NCBI RefSeq assembly: GCF_019449565.1
Contig: NZ_JAGRPM010000084.1
Span: 62,001 to 126,000 of the forward strand
Source: Rhodoblastus sp.
Lineage (GTDB): Bacteria; Pseudomonadota; Alphaproteobacteria; Rhizobiales; Beijerinckiaceae
Length of the DNA stretch: 64,000 nt
Reading direction: 5' to 3'
Shown here: positions 19,173 to 27,763 of the stretch, piece after piece
Layout: every line of letters starts with the position of its first letter
Numbering within the stretch: position 1 is the first letter of the stretch
Position numbers and translations under genes: made by a program
Notes under the pieces: generated by a model
Database searches by the model: none
Seen by the model: the letters and a program-made list of their open reading frames with translations, nothing else
What the model was told of the DNA's origin: nothing

Positions 19173-19432
19173 GACTGTCGAAATCGGCGGCTTTTGCCGC
19201 GTCCAGGGCCGAAGGCAAATTGCCATACAGGCAGCTGACGCCGGGCCAACATATATAAAATAAGAAATATAAGAACAATTTAATAAGATTTTTTTCCTGG
19301 AACCTGGCCCGATCGGGGCATGAACGAGTTGTGAGTGTGAGAGCGAGGCTCTATCCTCGCGGCGTCGAACGACCGAGCGCAAGTCTCAAAAAAGGTCGGC
19401 GGCGGGGAATGTGAAACGCAGGGCAAGTAACG

Positions 19433-20137
19433 ATGAATGTTCTCATCATCGAAACCGATCTCGTGGCCGGAGGCGTGCTCGCCGAAGGTCTCAAAGCGGA
19501 AGGGTTTGACGTCACTTTCGTGGGCGAGGGAGAAGATCCGGTCGAAACCGCCAAGGCGCTCAATCCATGCGCGGTTTTGTTCGATACGCCGTCTCCGGAC
19601 AATCACGATTTTGAGATGTGCCGCGCCATGCGGCGCAATGGTCGGACCGAACCGATCCTATTTCTCAGCGACTGCCACAAGGCGGCCGATCGTGCGAGCG
19701 GCCTGAATGCGGGCGCTGACGATTATATCGCCAAGCCCTTCCAGTTCGACGAACTGGTGGAGCGCCTGCGCGCGCATCTCATGCACCATGCGATCTCTGC
19801 GGACTCGAGCGAGCGCCGCAAGGTCGGGCAGCTGGTGCTCGACATGCACACGCGCCAGGCCCATTACGGCAACGCCCATATCCGCTTGACGCAGCGCGAG
19901 TCGGAACTGCTGGCGATCCTGATGGACAACGCCAATCATCCGGTCGGGCGCGGCGAAATCTATGACCAGCTCTGGGGCGACCAGGGCTGCACCTCGCTGA
20001 ATGTCGTGGATGTCTATCTCGGATATTTGCGCACCAAATTCACCGAGATCACCCGCGTCGGCGGGCCGTTCATCAGCACGGTGCGCGGTCGCGGCTTCAT
20101 GCTCGACATGGCGGGCTACAAGAGCGCCGCGCGCTGA
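19433..20137 (+). CDS. Orphan OmpR-family response regulator
   Basis: 234 aa. Receiver domain (1-~115) with phospho-acceptor Asp51 (AVLFDTPSP) and the conserved Lys in ADDYIAKPF; the acidic pocket reads IETD rather than EDD. C-terminal winged helix (~130-230) ends RVGGPFISTVRGRGFML. No sensor kinase is nearby. Its place between the PQQ-associated operon and further unknown secreted genes makes it a candidate regulator of methanol oxidation; that is inference. Confidence 0.85.
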   Translation: MNVLIIETDLVAGGVLAEGLKAEGFDVTFVGEGEDPVETAKALNPCAVLFDTPSPDNHDFEMCRAMRRNGRTEPILFLSDCHKAADRASGLNAGADDYIAKPFQFDELVERLRAHLMHHAISADSSERRKVGQLVLDMHTRQAHYGNAHIRLTQRESELLAILMDNANHPVGRGEIYDQLWGDQGCTSLNVVDVYLGYLRTKFTEITRVGGPFISTVRGRGFMLDMAGYKSAAR

Positions 20138-20212
20138 TCGCGCGGCGCTGACTCCAACAAGAGACGTCAAGTCCCCGAGCGCGCGCTCGGGGTTCTCGCC
20201 AGGGAGAGAAGT

Positions 20213-20878
20213 ATGAAGCTCCGTCCGGGGCCTGTTGTCGCATGCCTTCTGTTTCTCAACGCCGCCGGGGCGCTGGCGGAGGACAAGCCGCCCGCCGCCG
20301 CCGACATCCTGTTTGAGGCGCCTCAACTGGCCAATACGAAACCGGGCGATGAACTGAGCTATAGCTACAGCCAGAAATCCGCCGATCCCGCCAAATATGG
20401 CAAGGCCTTCGACGACAAGGTCACGCTGACGATCGACGAGGCCGGCAAGGCGCCGGAGGAGCGCAATGTGCGGGTCGCCATGTTCAGCGCGGAACATCGC
20501 CGGCCGGCGGGCCCCTTCGAGTCCATGTCGGGCAACCCGGTCATCAGCCTGATGCTGGAAAACAACATCCAGCAATTGTCGGCGCTGTTCAAAGCCAATC
20601 CGCGCTATCTCAAGAACGCCATCCGCGCCGCCTTGCGCGAGGCGCAGACCGCGCCGGACAAGATCGATGGGCAGGCGAAGGCGTGGCGCATCGAAATCGC
20701 GCCGTTCAAAAACGACCCGCAGAAGGACCGGATGAACGGGCTCGACACGCTGACCTATGTGTTTCGCGTCGCGCCCGATCTACCTGGGGCAGTCTATGAA
20801 ATCGACATCGCCGCCCGCGACGCCGCCGGCGCGGTGCTGCTCGAGGAGACCTTGCGTTATGACGGCAAGAAAAGCTGA
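20213..20878 (+). CDS. Secreted hypothetical protein
   Basis: 221 aa with a signal peptide ending near ALA-ED. The mature part has a beta-rich start (PGDELSYSYSQKSADPAKYGKAF) and ends in an extended region AVYEIDIAARDAAGAVLLEETL. No family recognised. Begins 75 bp after the response regulator gene behind GGGAGAGAAG, and its end overlaps the next gene by 20 bp, so the two are co-translated. Confidence 0.65.
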   Translation: MKLRPGPVVACLLFLNAAGALAEDKPPAAADILFEAPQLANTKPGDELSYSYSQKSADPAKYGKAFDDKVTLTIDEAGKAPEERNVRVAMFSAEHRRPAGPFESMSGNPVISLMLENNIQQLSALFKANPRYLKNAIRAALREAQTAPDKIDGQAKAWRIEIAPFKNDPQKDRMNGLDTLTYVFRVAPDLPGAVYEIDIAARDAAGAVLLEETLRYDGKKS

Positions 20879-21239
20879 GCGTCCCGCCTGGCCGCTCGTT
20901 GCCGGCGCGCTCGTTCTCGGTCTGGCTTTCGCGTCGCCGGCGTCGGCCGGCGACGGCGATCCGGTCAATGACTATCCGACCGAGGCGCGCGCTGATTATG
21001 TGTTCGCCTGCATGGCCGCCAATGGCCAGACCCGTGAAGTGCTGAAGAAATGCGCCTGCTCTCAGGACATGCTCGCCGCGATCCTGCCCTATGACAGATA
21101 TGTCGAGGCGGAAACCGTGCTGTCCATGCGCCAGGGCGTCGGGCAGGCCGCCAACGCCTTCCGCAATACGTCGCGTTTCGACGACATCGTCGCGGAATTG
21201 CGCCGCGCCCAGGCCGAGGCGGAAATCCGCTGCTTCTGA
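20859..21239 (+). CDS. Small secreted cysteine-containing hypothetical protein
   Basis: 126 aa; start ATG 20859 overlaps the previous gene by 20 bp. Signal peptide (PLVAGALVLGLAFASPASA), then DYVFACMAANGQ, KKCACSQDM and a final RCF, giving four cysteines likely to form disulphides. The longer open frame to 20757 lies wholly inside the upstream gene. Function unknown; appears to belong to the methanol-oxidation region. Convergent with the SoxYZ-like gene. Confidence 0.65.
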   Translation: MTARKAERPAWPLVAGALVLGLAFASPASAGDGDPVNDYPTEARADYVFACMAANGQTREVLKKCACSQDMLAAILPYDRYVEAETVLSMRQGVGQAANAFRNTSRFDDIVAELRRAQAEAEIRCF

Positions 21240-21254
21240 TCTCCGCGCAGATGT

Positions 21255-22064
21255 TCAGGCCGGGTCGCCGTTGCCGGAGAAGGCGCCGGTGAAGTCCGTA
21301 CCGCGCGAATCCCGCGCCTCGATGCGGATCGGCGCGCCATTGGCGCGATAGGTGAAGCGGAAGGTCGGGTCCTCGCTGAGCGAGATGCCGTTTTCCATGC
21401 TGAACAGCAGGTCGTCGCCCTGAAGGACCTTCACCGCGACGACATACCAGGCCGGCGTATAGAGCCGCGTTTCCTGGTCCATCTGCATGCCGGAATAATT
21501 GGGGTGTCGGATCTGGACCTGCGCTTCGTCGCGTCCGGTTGCGGCGAAACTGCGAAAGCGCATCTTCCCGGCGGCGGCCCGCGCTTCCTCAGGGTCCTTG
21601 CCGGCCGGCGCCGAACAGCCCCCCGCCGCCTTCACGAAGACGCGCGCCATATGCAGCGCGCCGCTCTCGGTTTCGGCGATGGCGCGGACGTTGGAATAGG
21701 AATTGACGCGAATGCGCAGGGAAAAGGCGAAGGGGCCGTCGTCGATCCGGCCCCGTTGAAGCGTCGTGACCATGGGCATGGGATTTTCATCGACGATGAG
21801 TGTGACGGCCTTGACCCTGTCGTCCCCGGCGCCGCGCGCAGGGAAAAGCAGATCGATGGGCACGAGCGCCGCATCTTCGGCGCGCACGGGCGCGTTCAGG
21901 ACGATAAAGCCGTCAGCGGCGCTGATCGGACGGTCGCCGAAAAACTGCTTCCTGAGGGATTTCCAGCTGTCTTCGTTCTCCGGCGTGTTGATCTCGGCCC
22001 GCAGCGCGGTGGGCGTAGCCAGCGCCAGAACGGCTGCGCGTAAAAGAGTCCGTTTCGTCAGCAT
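21255..22064 (-). CDS. Quinoprotein-associated SoxYZ-like carrier
   Basis: 269 aa; signal peptide, then a SoxY-like domain whose sulphur-carrier-type cysteine lies in AAGGCSAP (C150), and a SoxZ-like C-terminal half (~165-265, HPNYSGMQMDQETRLYTPAWYV). Such SoxYZ fusions accompany PQQ-dependent dehydrogenases with the zinc metallohydrolase found upstream. Their role in the quinoprotein relay is not established. Last gene of the minus-strand xox cluster. Confidence 0.82.
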   Translation of the reverse strand: MLTKRTLLRAAVLALATPTALRAEINTPENEDSWKSLRKQFFGDRPISAADGFIVLNAPVRAEDAALVPIDLLFPARGAGDDRVKAVTLIVDENPMPMVTTLQRGRIDDGPFAFSLRIRVNSYSNVRAIAETESGALHMARVFVKAAGGCSAPAGKDPEEARAAAGKMRFRSFAATGRDEAQVQIRHPNYSGMQMDQETRLYTPAWYVVAVKVLQGDDLLFSMENGISLSEDPTFRFTYRANGAPIRIEARDSRGTDFTGAFSGNGDPA

Positions 22065-22097
22065 GGCGTCCTCCTCGCTCTGGCGTGTTTCGTTGCC

Positions 22098-22646
22098 TTA
22101 CGGTCGCGGAGCGATCGTTTCCGTCGGCAGTCCCGCTTCGCGCCAGCCCTCGATTCCGTCGGAATACCAGCGGACCCGGCTATAGCCCATGGAAGCTGCG
22201 CGTTTGGCGGCGTTCCAGGACATCCAGCAGGCGCGCTTGCAATAGAATACCAGAATTGCGCCCTTATCTCCGCCAGTGATTTCATCGAGACTGCGACGGA
22301 AATAGGCTTCCGTCTCCGGCGCCAGCGCCCCGCGCCCGACTTCGGGCAGCCAGATCGAGCGCGCAATGCCGACATGGGGCTTTTCATGCCAGACGGTCCC
22401 TTCCGGCAAGCCCTCGGGACGCGGCGGATGCGGCAGCACGTCGATGAAGAGCGTCTTGGGATCGGCCCATGTGGCTTTCGCGGCGTCGACGCTGAGCGCC
22501 GGTTCGCCGTTGAATGTATCCGGCGTCGGCGACTGGTAATTGTCAAGGCGATAGCCGGGCGGTTCGGGCGGCGCGGCGGCGGCCGCCAGCGTTGCGAAGG
22601 CGAATCCTGCGAGCGCAACGCCAAGCTGGAAATGGCGTCTGTTCAT
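22098..22646 (-). CDS. PQQ-associated rhodanese-like protein with C-W motif
   Basis: 182 aa with signal peptide. Rhodanese-like fold; the active-site loop reads FYCKRACWMSWNAAKRA (C136, C140, W141), the hallmark of the family named after its cysteine-Trp motif in PQQ-dependent alcohol catabolism (TIGR03865 type). Its ATG overlaps the xoxJ stop (ATGA), so translation is coupled. Likely periplasmic; a sulphur-transfer or redox role is possible but unproven. Confidence 0.85.
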   Translation of the reverse strand: MNRRHFQLGVALAGFAFATLAAAAAPPEPPGYRLDNYQSPTPDTFNGEPALSVDAAKATWADPKTLFIDVLPHPPRPEGLPEGTVWHEKPHVGIARSIWLPEVGRGALAPETEAYFRRSLDEITGGDKGAILVFYCKRACWMSWNAAKRAASMGYSRVRWYSDGIEGWREAGLPTETIAPRP

Positions 22647-23524
22647 TGCGGGTCGCTCCGCTCCGAGCGCGGCGCATCGTTCGGCGCGCGCTGGATCGGC
22701 GCGGCTTCGACCGGCGCCAGCGGCACGCCATAGCTGGTGAGGATCGTGTCGATGTCTTTCTGCCGCTTGCGGATGATGTCGTTCAGTTTGTGCTTCCATT
22801 CCGTTTCGCCGGCGCGCATGCCGAAGGCGACGCGGAAGACGAAGGGCGGGCGCTTGTCGGTATGGAGCGCGGTCGCGATGAGCGGGGGGGAGGCTTTCTG
22901 AGCGAAATAGCCGCCGATTGGCCCCCAAAGGATGACCGCGTCGGTTTCGCCCGTCTCGAGATCGTGCAAGGCGTCCTCGGCGGGCGAGGCGAAGCGGCGG
23001 TCAACCACGAGAGAATAGCTCTTCGCTCGGTCGAGCATGCCGAGGCCCATCAGATGGTCGACCGGCGGCGTGCCGGCGATGATGCCGAGCTTCGCATCCT
23101 TCAGGCGCGGGTCTTCGAGATGATCGACGCCCTCGAGCTTGCCGCCCTTGCGCGTCACCAGAACATAGGTCGAGGCGTAATAGGGATTGGAATGATCGAC
23201 GAGATCGGCCTCGGAGGCGTATCCGATGACGAGGTCGCACATGTCCGACAGAAGCGTGTTGCGGACGAAGCCGGGGCCCGACGGCATCCAGAAATAATGC
23301 AGCGGAAGCTGCAGTTCTTCCGCGACGAGTTCGGCGATCTTGTTCTCGAAACCCTGTTTCGCCTTGTTGGAGAAGGGCAGGTCCGCCGGCGAGGCGCAGA
23401 CGCGCAGGCGGTTGCGCGAGACGAGATCGGGACTGGTCTGCCCCGCGGCCTGCCCGGCGGAAAGCAAGGCCATCAGGCAGGCCGCCGCGAAGCTTGCGTT
23501 TAATGAGCTCGCACGCTGCTTCAT
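22643..23524 (-). CDS. xoxJ: XoxJ-like periplasmic substrate-binding protein
   Basis: 293 aa; signal peptide then an extracellular solute-binding family 3 fold (LRVCASPADLPFSNKAKQGFENKIAELVAEEL, split over the first lobe). Position directly after the cytochrome gene in a xoxF-G-J order identifies it as XoxJ (MxaJ homologue), thought to help activate or mature the methanol dehydrogenase. ATG 23524 begins the signal peptide; the frame continues upstream into the xoxG gene. 10 bp gap from xoxG, ATGA overlap with the next gene. Confidence 0.87.
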   Translation of the reverse strand: MKQRASSLNASFAAACLMALLSAGQAAGQTSPDLVSRNRLRVCASPADLPFSNKAKQGFENKIAELVAEELQLPLHYFWMPSGPGFVRNTLLSDMCDLVIGYASEADLVDHSNPYYASTYVLVTRKGGKLEGVDHLEDPRLKDAKLGIIAGTPPVDHLMGLGMLDRAKSYSLVVDRRFASPAEDALHDLETGETDAVILWGPIGGYFAQKASPPLIATALHTDKRPPFVFRVAFGMRAGETEWKHKLNDIIRKRQKDIDTILTSYGVPLAPVEAAPIQRAPNDAPRSERSDPQ

Positions 23525-23534
23525 CAGCGTGGCG

Positions 23535-24113
23535 TCAACTTGGCGGGCCCATGCAGGAATCCTGCGCCGCTTGCCAGCTCTTGCCCTTGGGATCATGGCC
23601 CGGCGGACGGTTGCGGCCGATCGCTTCGTCGGAACGGGCTTTGAGATAGACATAAATATCGTCGATGTAGCACATGACGTTTTTGTCTTCGCCGAGTTGC
23701 GGCATGACCTTTTCCTGGCCATTCACGAGATTTTTGCGGCCTTGCGCGACGGTGGCGAGGAACGTGGCGTAATCCATCGTCTTGAGCGAGTCGACGAGGG
23801 CGGGCGCATAGCTCGAGCCCATGCCGTCGGGACCGTGGCAACGGAGGCATTCCGCATTGTAACGCTGGAAGCCGGAATAAGTGGTCCAATCCGTCTTGCC
23901 GTCCGCGTCGACACGATAGGTCGGATTGCCTTCGGCGTCGAAATATCTGCCATCGTCGTTTTTCGCTGGCTGCTTGGGCTCGCCATACGCGGCGCCGGAG
24001 ACGGCGAGCGCGGCGACGACCGCGAACAGAGAGGCTGCGAACCGCTTTTTGGCCGTCCGGCGGGCGGGTCTTGATGAAGCGAAATCTTTCACGACGCGGG
24101 TTCCAATCGTCAT
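23535..24113 (-). CDS. xoxG: XoxG-like cytochrome c, methanol dehydrogenase electron acceptor
   Basis: 192 aa. An N-terminal arginine-rich stretch precedes the signal segment ASLFAVVAALAVSGAAYG. One heme site C89-L-R-C-H93, with further cysteines in VMCYIDDIY and DSCMGPP, as in the four-cysteine methanol-metabolism cytochromes. Takes electrons from reduced PQQ in XoxF. Located 154 bp after xoxF, separated by a strong stem-loop. Confidence 0.88.
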   Translation of the reverse strand: MTIGTRVVKDFASSRPARRTAKKRFAASLFAVVAALAVSGAAYGEPKQPAKNDDGRYFDAEGNPTYRVDADGKTDWTTYSGFQRYNAECLRCHGPDGMGSSYAPALVDSLKTMDYATFLATVAQGRKNLVNGQEKVMPQLGEDKNVMCYIDDIYVYLKARSDEAIGRNRPPGHDPKGKSWQAAQDSCMGPPS

Positions 24114-24220
24114 ATCTTTTGGGCGCAGCTGTCCTCGCGCCTGCCCGCGTCGGGCGGCTCGGAACGCGAACGCCAGGGTCTAGTCAAAGCCAGGACGAAC
24201 AAAGTCTGACCGAATAAGAA

Positions 24221-24248
24221 GCCGGGCGAGTCTTGCGACTCGCCCGGC
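24221..24248 (-). terminator. Stem-loop between xoxF and xoxG (attenuator or terminator)
   Basis: Perfect 12-bp stem (24221-24232 with 24237-24248). On the transcribed minus strand the loop is GCAA, a GNRA-type tetraloop, and the stem is followed by TTCTTATTC. This is a good intrinsic terminator, but it stands inside the operon, 19 bp after the xoxF stop. It may cut most transcripts after xoxF or protect the xoxF mRNA 3' end. Confidence 0.8.
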
Positions 24249-24266
24249 TCGGACTGGGCGTAACGA

Positions 24267-26069
24267 TCAATCGGGGAGGGCGAAGACCGTCAGCGTGCCG
24301 CCGAGCGAAGTGTAGTCGCTGAGCGCCGCATAGCCGCCGACCGCGCCGAGACCGGCGTGGGGATCGGTCAAGCCAGCCGCGAGGCCGATGCCGGCCCAAC
24401 CGCCGACGCCGGACAGAACGGCCACAAACTGCTTGCCGCCGTGCTGATAGGTCATCACGTTGCCGATAATGCCCGACGGAGTCTTGTACTTGTAGAGCAG
24501 CTTGCCGGTCTTGGAGTCGACTGCCTTCAGATAGCCCTCGAGAGTGCCATAGAAGACAACGTCGCCGGCGGTGGCGAGAGCGCCGCCCCACGCCGAGAAC
24601 TGTTCGGGGATAGACCAGGCGATCTTACCCTTGGTGGCGTCCCAGGCAATGAAATTGCCCATGTTGGTCTGGCCTTCAGGCGGATACATCGCCAAGGTCG
24701 CGCCGACATAAGGCTGGCCGGGTGTGTAGCTCACGCGGAACGGCTCGTAATCCATGCAGACATGGTTGGTCGGCACGTAGAACAGGCCGGTCTTCGGCGA
24801 GTAGGCGGCGGGCTGCTGGTCTTTCGAGCCGAGAGCCGCCGGGCAGATGCCCTTGGTGTTCACGTCCTCGCCATTGGCTTCGGTCGAGAACCTCTTGTCG
24901 ACCATCGGACGGCCGAAGGTCGGGCTGCTGCGGTCCATATCGACCTTGGTCGCCCAGTTGACGGCCGGATCGTATTTTTCCGCCACCAGCAGATCGCCGT
25001 TGGTGCGGTCGAGCGTGTAGCCGAAGCCGTTACGGTCGAAATGCACCAGGAGCTTGCGGTCCTTGCCGTCGATCTTCTGTTCGACCAGCGGCATTTCGTT
25101 GATGCCGTCATAGTCCCATTCGTCATGCGGGGTCATTTGATAGACCCATTTCGCCATGCCCGTGTCGGGGTTGCGAGCGAAAATGGTCATCGACCACTTG
25201 TTGTCGCCCGGACGCTGCTTCGGGTTCCAGGTCGAGGGGTTGCCGGAGCCGTAATAGACCAGGTTCAGGTCCGGGTCATAGGAATACCAGCCCCAGGTGC
25301 AGCCGCCGCCGGTTTTCCACTGATCGCCCTGCCAGGTCTTCAGGCTGGAATCCTTGCCGACGGGCTTGCCGAGCACGGTGGTCTTTTCGGGGTCGACCAT
25401 GATCTGCTCGTCCGGGCCGACCGAATAGGCGCGCCAGGCGCGCTTGCCGCTGGCGATGTCATAGGCGGTCACGTGGCACTGAACGCCGAATTCGCCGCCC
25501 GAGATGCCGACGATGATCTTGTCCTTGACGGGCATGACAGTCGCGGTGTTGGTTTCGCCGCGCTTGGGATCGCCGTTGACCGCCGACCAGGCGACCTTGC
25601 CGGTCTTGCCGTCCAGCGCCACGATCGTAGTGTCGGCCTGATGCAGGAAGACCTTGCCGTCGGCATAGGCGAGACCGCGGTTGACGGTGTCGCAGCACAT
25701 CACCGGAATGACGTTCGGATCCTGCTTGGGCTCATATTTCCACAGGATCTTGCCTTCGTTGTTGAGGTCGAGGGCGTAAACGATATTCGGGAACGGCGTG
25801 TGGACATACATCACATCGCCGACCACGATGGGCGAGCCTTCATGGCCGCGCAGAACGCCGGTCGAGAAACTCCAGGCGGGAGCCATCTTGCCGACATTGG
25901 CGGCGGTGATCTGGTTCAGCTCGGAATAGCGCGTGTTGGCGTAATTGCCCGTCTGAATGACCCACTGCTTGGGATCCTTCTCGGCCTTCAAGACGGAATC
26001 ATTGGCAAACGCCGGCGCACTCAGCGACAGCGCGGTAGCAGAAAGGAGAGATGCGTAAAGCCTCTTCAT
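24267..26069 (-). CDS. xoxF: Lanthanide-dependent methanol dehydrogenase XoxF
   Basis: 600 aa; signal peptide ending PAFA-ND. Eight-bladed PQQ propeller. Oxidises methanol to formaldehyde (or further) in the periplasm, passing electrons to XoxG. Adjacent-cysteine disulphide C125-C126 (VMCCDTVN), metal ligands E193 (GGEFG) and N277 (GSGNPS), catalytic D319 and the extra D321 in WDYDGINE; that second Asp is the marker of Ln-dependent enzymes, where MxaF has Ala. ATG 26069 follows a GGAGGAA site; the frame extends 7 codons further. The XoxF clade cannot be assigned without a tree. Confidence 0.96.
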   Translation of the reverse strand: MKRLYASLLSATALSLSAPAFANDSVLKAEKDPKQWVIQTGNYANTRYSELNQITAANVGKMAPAWSFSTGVLRGHEGSPIVVGDVMYVHTPFPNIVYALDLNNEGKILWKYEPKQDPNVIPVMCCDTVNRGLAYADGKVFLHQADTTIVALDGKTGKVAWSAVNGDPKRGETNTATVMPVKDKIIVGISGGEFGVQCHVTAYDIASGKRAWRAYSVGPDEQIMVDPEKTTVLGKPVGKDSSLKTWQGDQWKTGGGCTWGWYSYDPDLNLVYYGSGNPSTWNPKQRPGDNKWSMTIFARNPDTGMAKWVYQMTPHDEWDYDGINEMPLVEQKIDGKDRKLLVHFDRNGFGYTLDRTNGDLLVAEKYDPAVNWATKVDMDRSSPTFGRPMVDKRFSTEANGEDVNTKGICPAALGSKDQQPAAYSPKTGLFYVPTNHVCMDYEPFRVSYTPGQPYVGATLAMYPPEGQTNMGNFIAWDATKGKIAWSIPEQFSAWGGALATAGDVVFYGTLEGYLKAVDSKTGKLLYKYKTPSGIIGNVMTYQHGGKQFVAVLSGVGGWAGIGLAAGLTDPHAGLGAVGGYAALSDYTSLGGTLTVFALPD

Positions 26070-26200
26070 AGGTGTTCCTCCGAAACGCAACGGCTCCGCC
26101 TTTTTTCGGCTGCCGAGCTATTGGCTACTCTGAGCCGATTTTTTTCTTTGGCTTTCGATGAATGGCGAAAAGATTGCCAAACTGTCGATTTCAGGGCCGC

Positions 26201-26216
26201 GGTCATTTTTATGACC
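26201..26216. promoter_or_regulatory. Palindrome upstream of xoxF
   Basis: GGTCAT-TTTT-ATGACC, a perfect 6-bp inverted repeat about 132 bp upstream of the xoxF start in an otherwise non-coding 298-bp gap. The spacing fits an operator or activator site, but no regulator is known to bind it. Confidence 0.35.
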
Positions 26217-26346
26217 AAAAAAATGTACAAGCAGCATTCGAGCGTAGCAACGAGGCGCCAAGGCTTATGATTTTTATATTTGGCTTAGAGGCTCTTAGGT
26301 AGGCACTTAGTTGAATGCGCTTGCGAAGGCTAAACAGGCGGTTTTT

Positions 26347-26366
26347 CATTTCGCGAATGCGAAATG
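26347..26366. repeat. Inverted repeat after the metallohydrolase gene
   Basis: CATTTCGC-GAAT-GCGAAATG, perfect 8-bp arms, immediately 3' of the metallohydrolase stop at 26368. On the minus strand no T-run follows, so it is a weak terminator candidate; an RNA 3' end stabiliser or a DNA operator is equally possible. Confidence 0.4.
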
Positions 26367-26367
26367 A

Positions 26368-27318
26368 TTATTCCCACTCCAGCTCGTGATAGGCGGCGGT
26401 GGCGTTGCGGGCGTTGAAATCGTCGAATAATTCCCATTTGCCACGCTCAGATTGAGCCGCCTTGGCGGCTGTCTCGCGGATTGTCTCTCCGGCGCGCAGC
26501 GAAGCGCGCACGTCGTCGCGCAAAACACGCAAATAGGTCTCGATCGGCGCGGCGGCGTCGGGCCAGGCCATCGCAGCCGGGCCGTGGCCGGGGACGATGC
26601 GCGCGGCCGGACGCGCCTTGAGGCGCTCCAGAGTTGCGATCCAGCCATTCAGATTGCCGTCGAGCGCCGGGACATGGCTGGAGAAGATCAGGTCGCCGAG
26701 GAGCCAGGTTCCGGTTTTCTCGTCCAGCACGGTCAGGTCGCAATTGGTATGGGCGACGGGCCAGGCCTCCAACTTGAGCGGGCGGTCGCCAATGTCGATG
26801 ACTTGTGTTGAATCGACCAGGAGGGTCGGGACCACGACGCGCGTGCCGTCGAAAGCGGCCGCGCCGACATCCTCCCGCGCGCGCCGCAGAAAATCCGCGC
26901 CGTGACTTTGCAATGCTTCCGGCAGATTGCGGTGGCCTATAAAAACGGCGTTATCGCCTAAAAATGCGGCAGCGCCAAGAATGTGGTCAGGATGGTCGTG
27001 CGTCAGGATCACATAACGGATGGGAAGGTCGGAATTTGCGCGGATGGTCGCGCGAAGACGCTGGCCAGCCAAGGCGCTGCCGCCGGTATCGACGACCGCG
27101 ATCGCCTCTTTTCCGATCAGAAATATAGAATTGCTGATCTGGCCCGCATTTTGTATAGTTGAAAGCGCAGTCTCCCCGACGACGACATAAACGCCGGGGG
27201 CCGTCTGCTCCGCGACAAAAGGCCTCGCGGCCTCGACCGGCGCTTGCGCCGGTTGGGCCAGCGCGACAGCCAAGAAAATCTGCGCGGTGAGAATGCCGGA
27301 GAGTAACGCCCGCTTCAA
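26368..27318 (-). CDS. Quinoprotein relay system zinc metallohydrolase
   Basis: 316 aa; signal peptide (ILTAQIFLAVALAQPAQA). Metallo-beta-lactamase fold with THDHPDH (H107, H109, D111, H112) and later ligands in WPVAHTNCDL and VPGHGPA. SoxH-related; this family occurs with SoxYZ-like carriers next to PQQ dehydrogenases. Lies upstream of xoxF on the same strand, with 298 bp between them that probably hold the xoxF promoter. Substrate unknown. Confidence 0.84.
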   Translation of the reverse strand: MKRALLSGILTAQIFLAVALAQPAQAPVEAARPFVAEQTAPGVYVVVGETALSTIQNAGQISNSIFLIGKEAIAVVDTGGSALAGQRLRATIRANSDLPIRYVILTHDHPDHILGAAAFLGDNAVFIGHRNLPEALQSHGADFLRRAREDVGAAAFDGTRVVVPTLLVDSTQVIDIGDRPLKLEAWPVAHTNCDLTVLDEKTGTWLLGDLIFSSHVPALDGNLNGWIATLERLKARPAARIVPGHGPAAMAWPDAAAPIETYLRVLRDDVRASLRAGETIRETAAKAAQSERGKWELFDDFNARNATAAYHELEWE

Positions 27319-27417
27319 CCTTTCCCGCCCCTTGGCGGGAACGGGCGAAGCAATGGTGGCTTGTTACCCAATGCTCCTGTCGGCCAAGGCGCGCCGAAGG
27401 GGAATCTGGAGGATGGC

Positions 27418-27654
27418 ATGGCTGTATTCACTGCTCTGGTGCTTGTCTGTCAGTTGTCGACGCCGCCGCAGTCCTGCGACGAATCGCGGGCCATTGACGT
27501 CATCTCGACCCGGGTCGAGAGCGAATTCGCCTGCATGCGCGGCTTTCAGGAGTCGATTGCGCGTGGGGCCTTGCGCGAAGGCCTTGGCGAAACCGTCTAT
27601 ATGAAGACGCAATGTGTGCGGCGCAAAACGACATCGACCGCCGCGAATGAGTAA
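27418..27654 (+). CDS. Small hypothetical protein of methylotroph C1 regions
   Basis: 78 aa. ATG 27418 follows GGAGG at 27407-27412. Hydrophobic start MAVFTALVLVCQL, then SCDESRAIDVISTRVESEFACMRGFQESIARG and a third conserved-looking Cys near the end. The pattern matches a short protein I have seen beside PQQ-dependent dehydrogenases and formaldehyde genes; no function known. Divergent from the metallohydrolase. Confidence 0.6.
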   Translation: MAVFTALVLVCQLSTPPQSCDESRAIDVISTRVESEFACMRGFQESIARGALREGLGETVYMKTQCVRRKTTSTAANE

Positions 27655-27763
27655 AACGCGGCGGCGCGTGCGCCGCAATATCTTTTCTTTGGTTTTTCTG
27701 CCGACGGTTCTGAAATTGTCCTTATAATCGTCAGCGGTGATTGCGCGGTAAGCTGGGAGCGAC

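Noticed and set aside
16197..19382. Very long minus-strand open frame (1061 codons) opposite the PQQ-associated operon
   Set aside because: It covers three well-supported plus-strand genes, has Arg/Gly/Ala-rich shadow composition and no RBS or domain.
24267..26069. Assignment as MxaF, the calcium methanol dehydrogenase
   Set aside because: The WDYDG motif has the extra Asp of XoxF, and no mxaI or other mxa gene is adjacent.
24357..26270. 637-codon plus-strand open frame antisense to xoxF
   Set aside because: A high-GC antisense shadow of a clearly identified gene; no recognisable domain.
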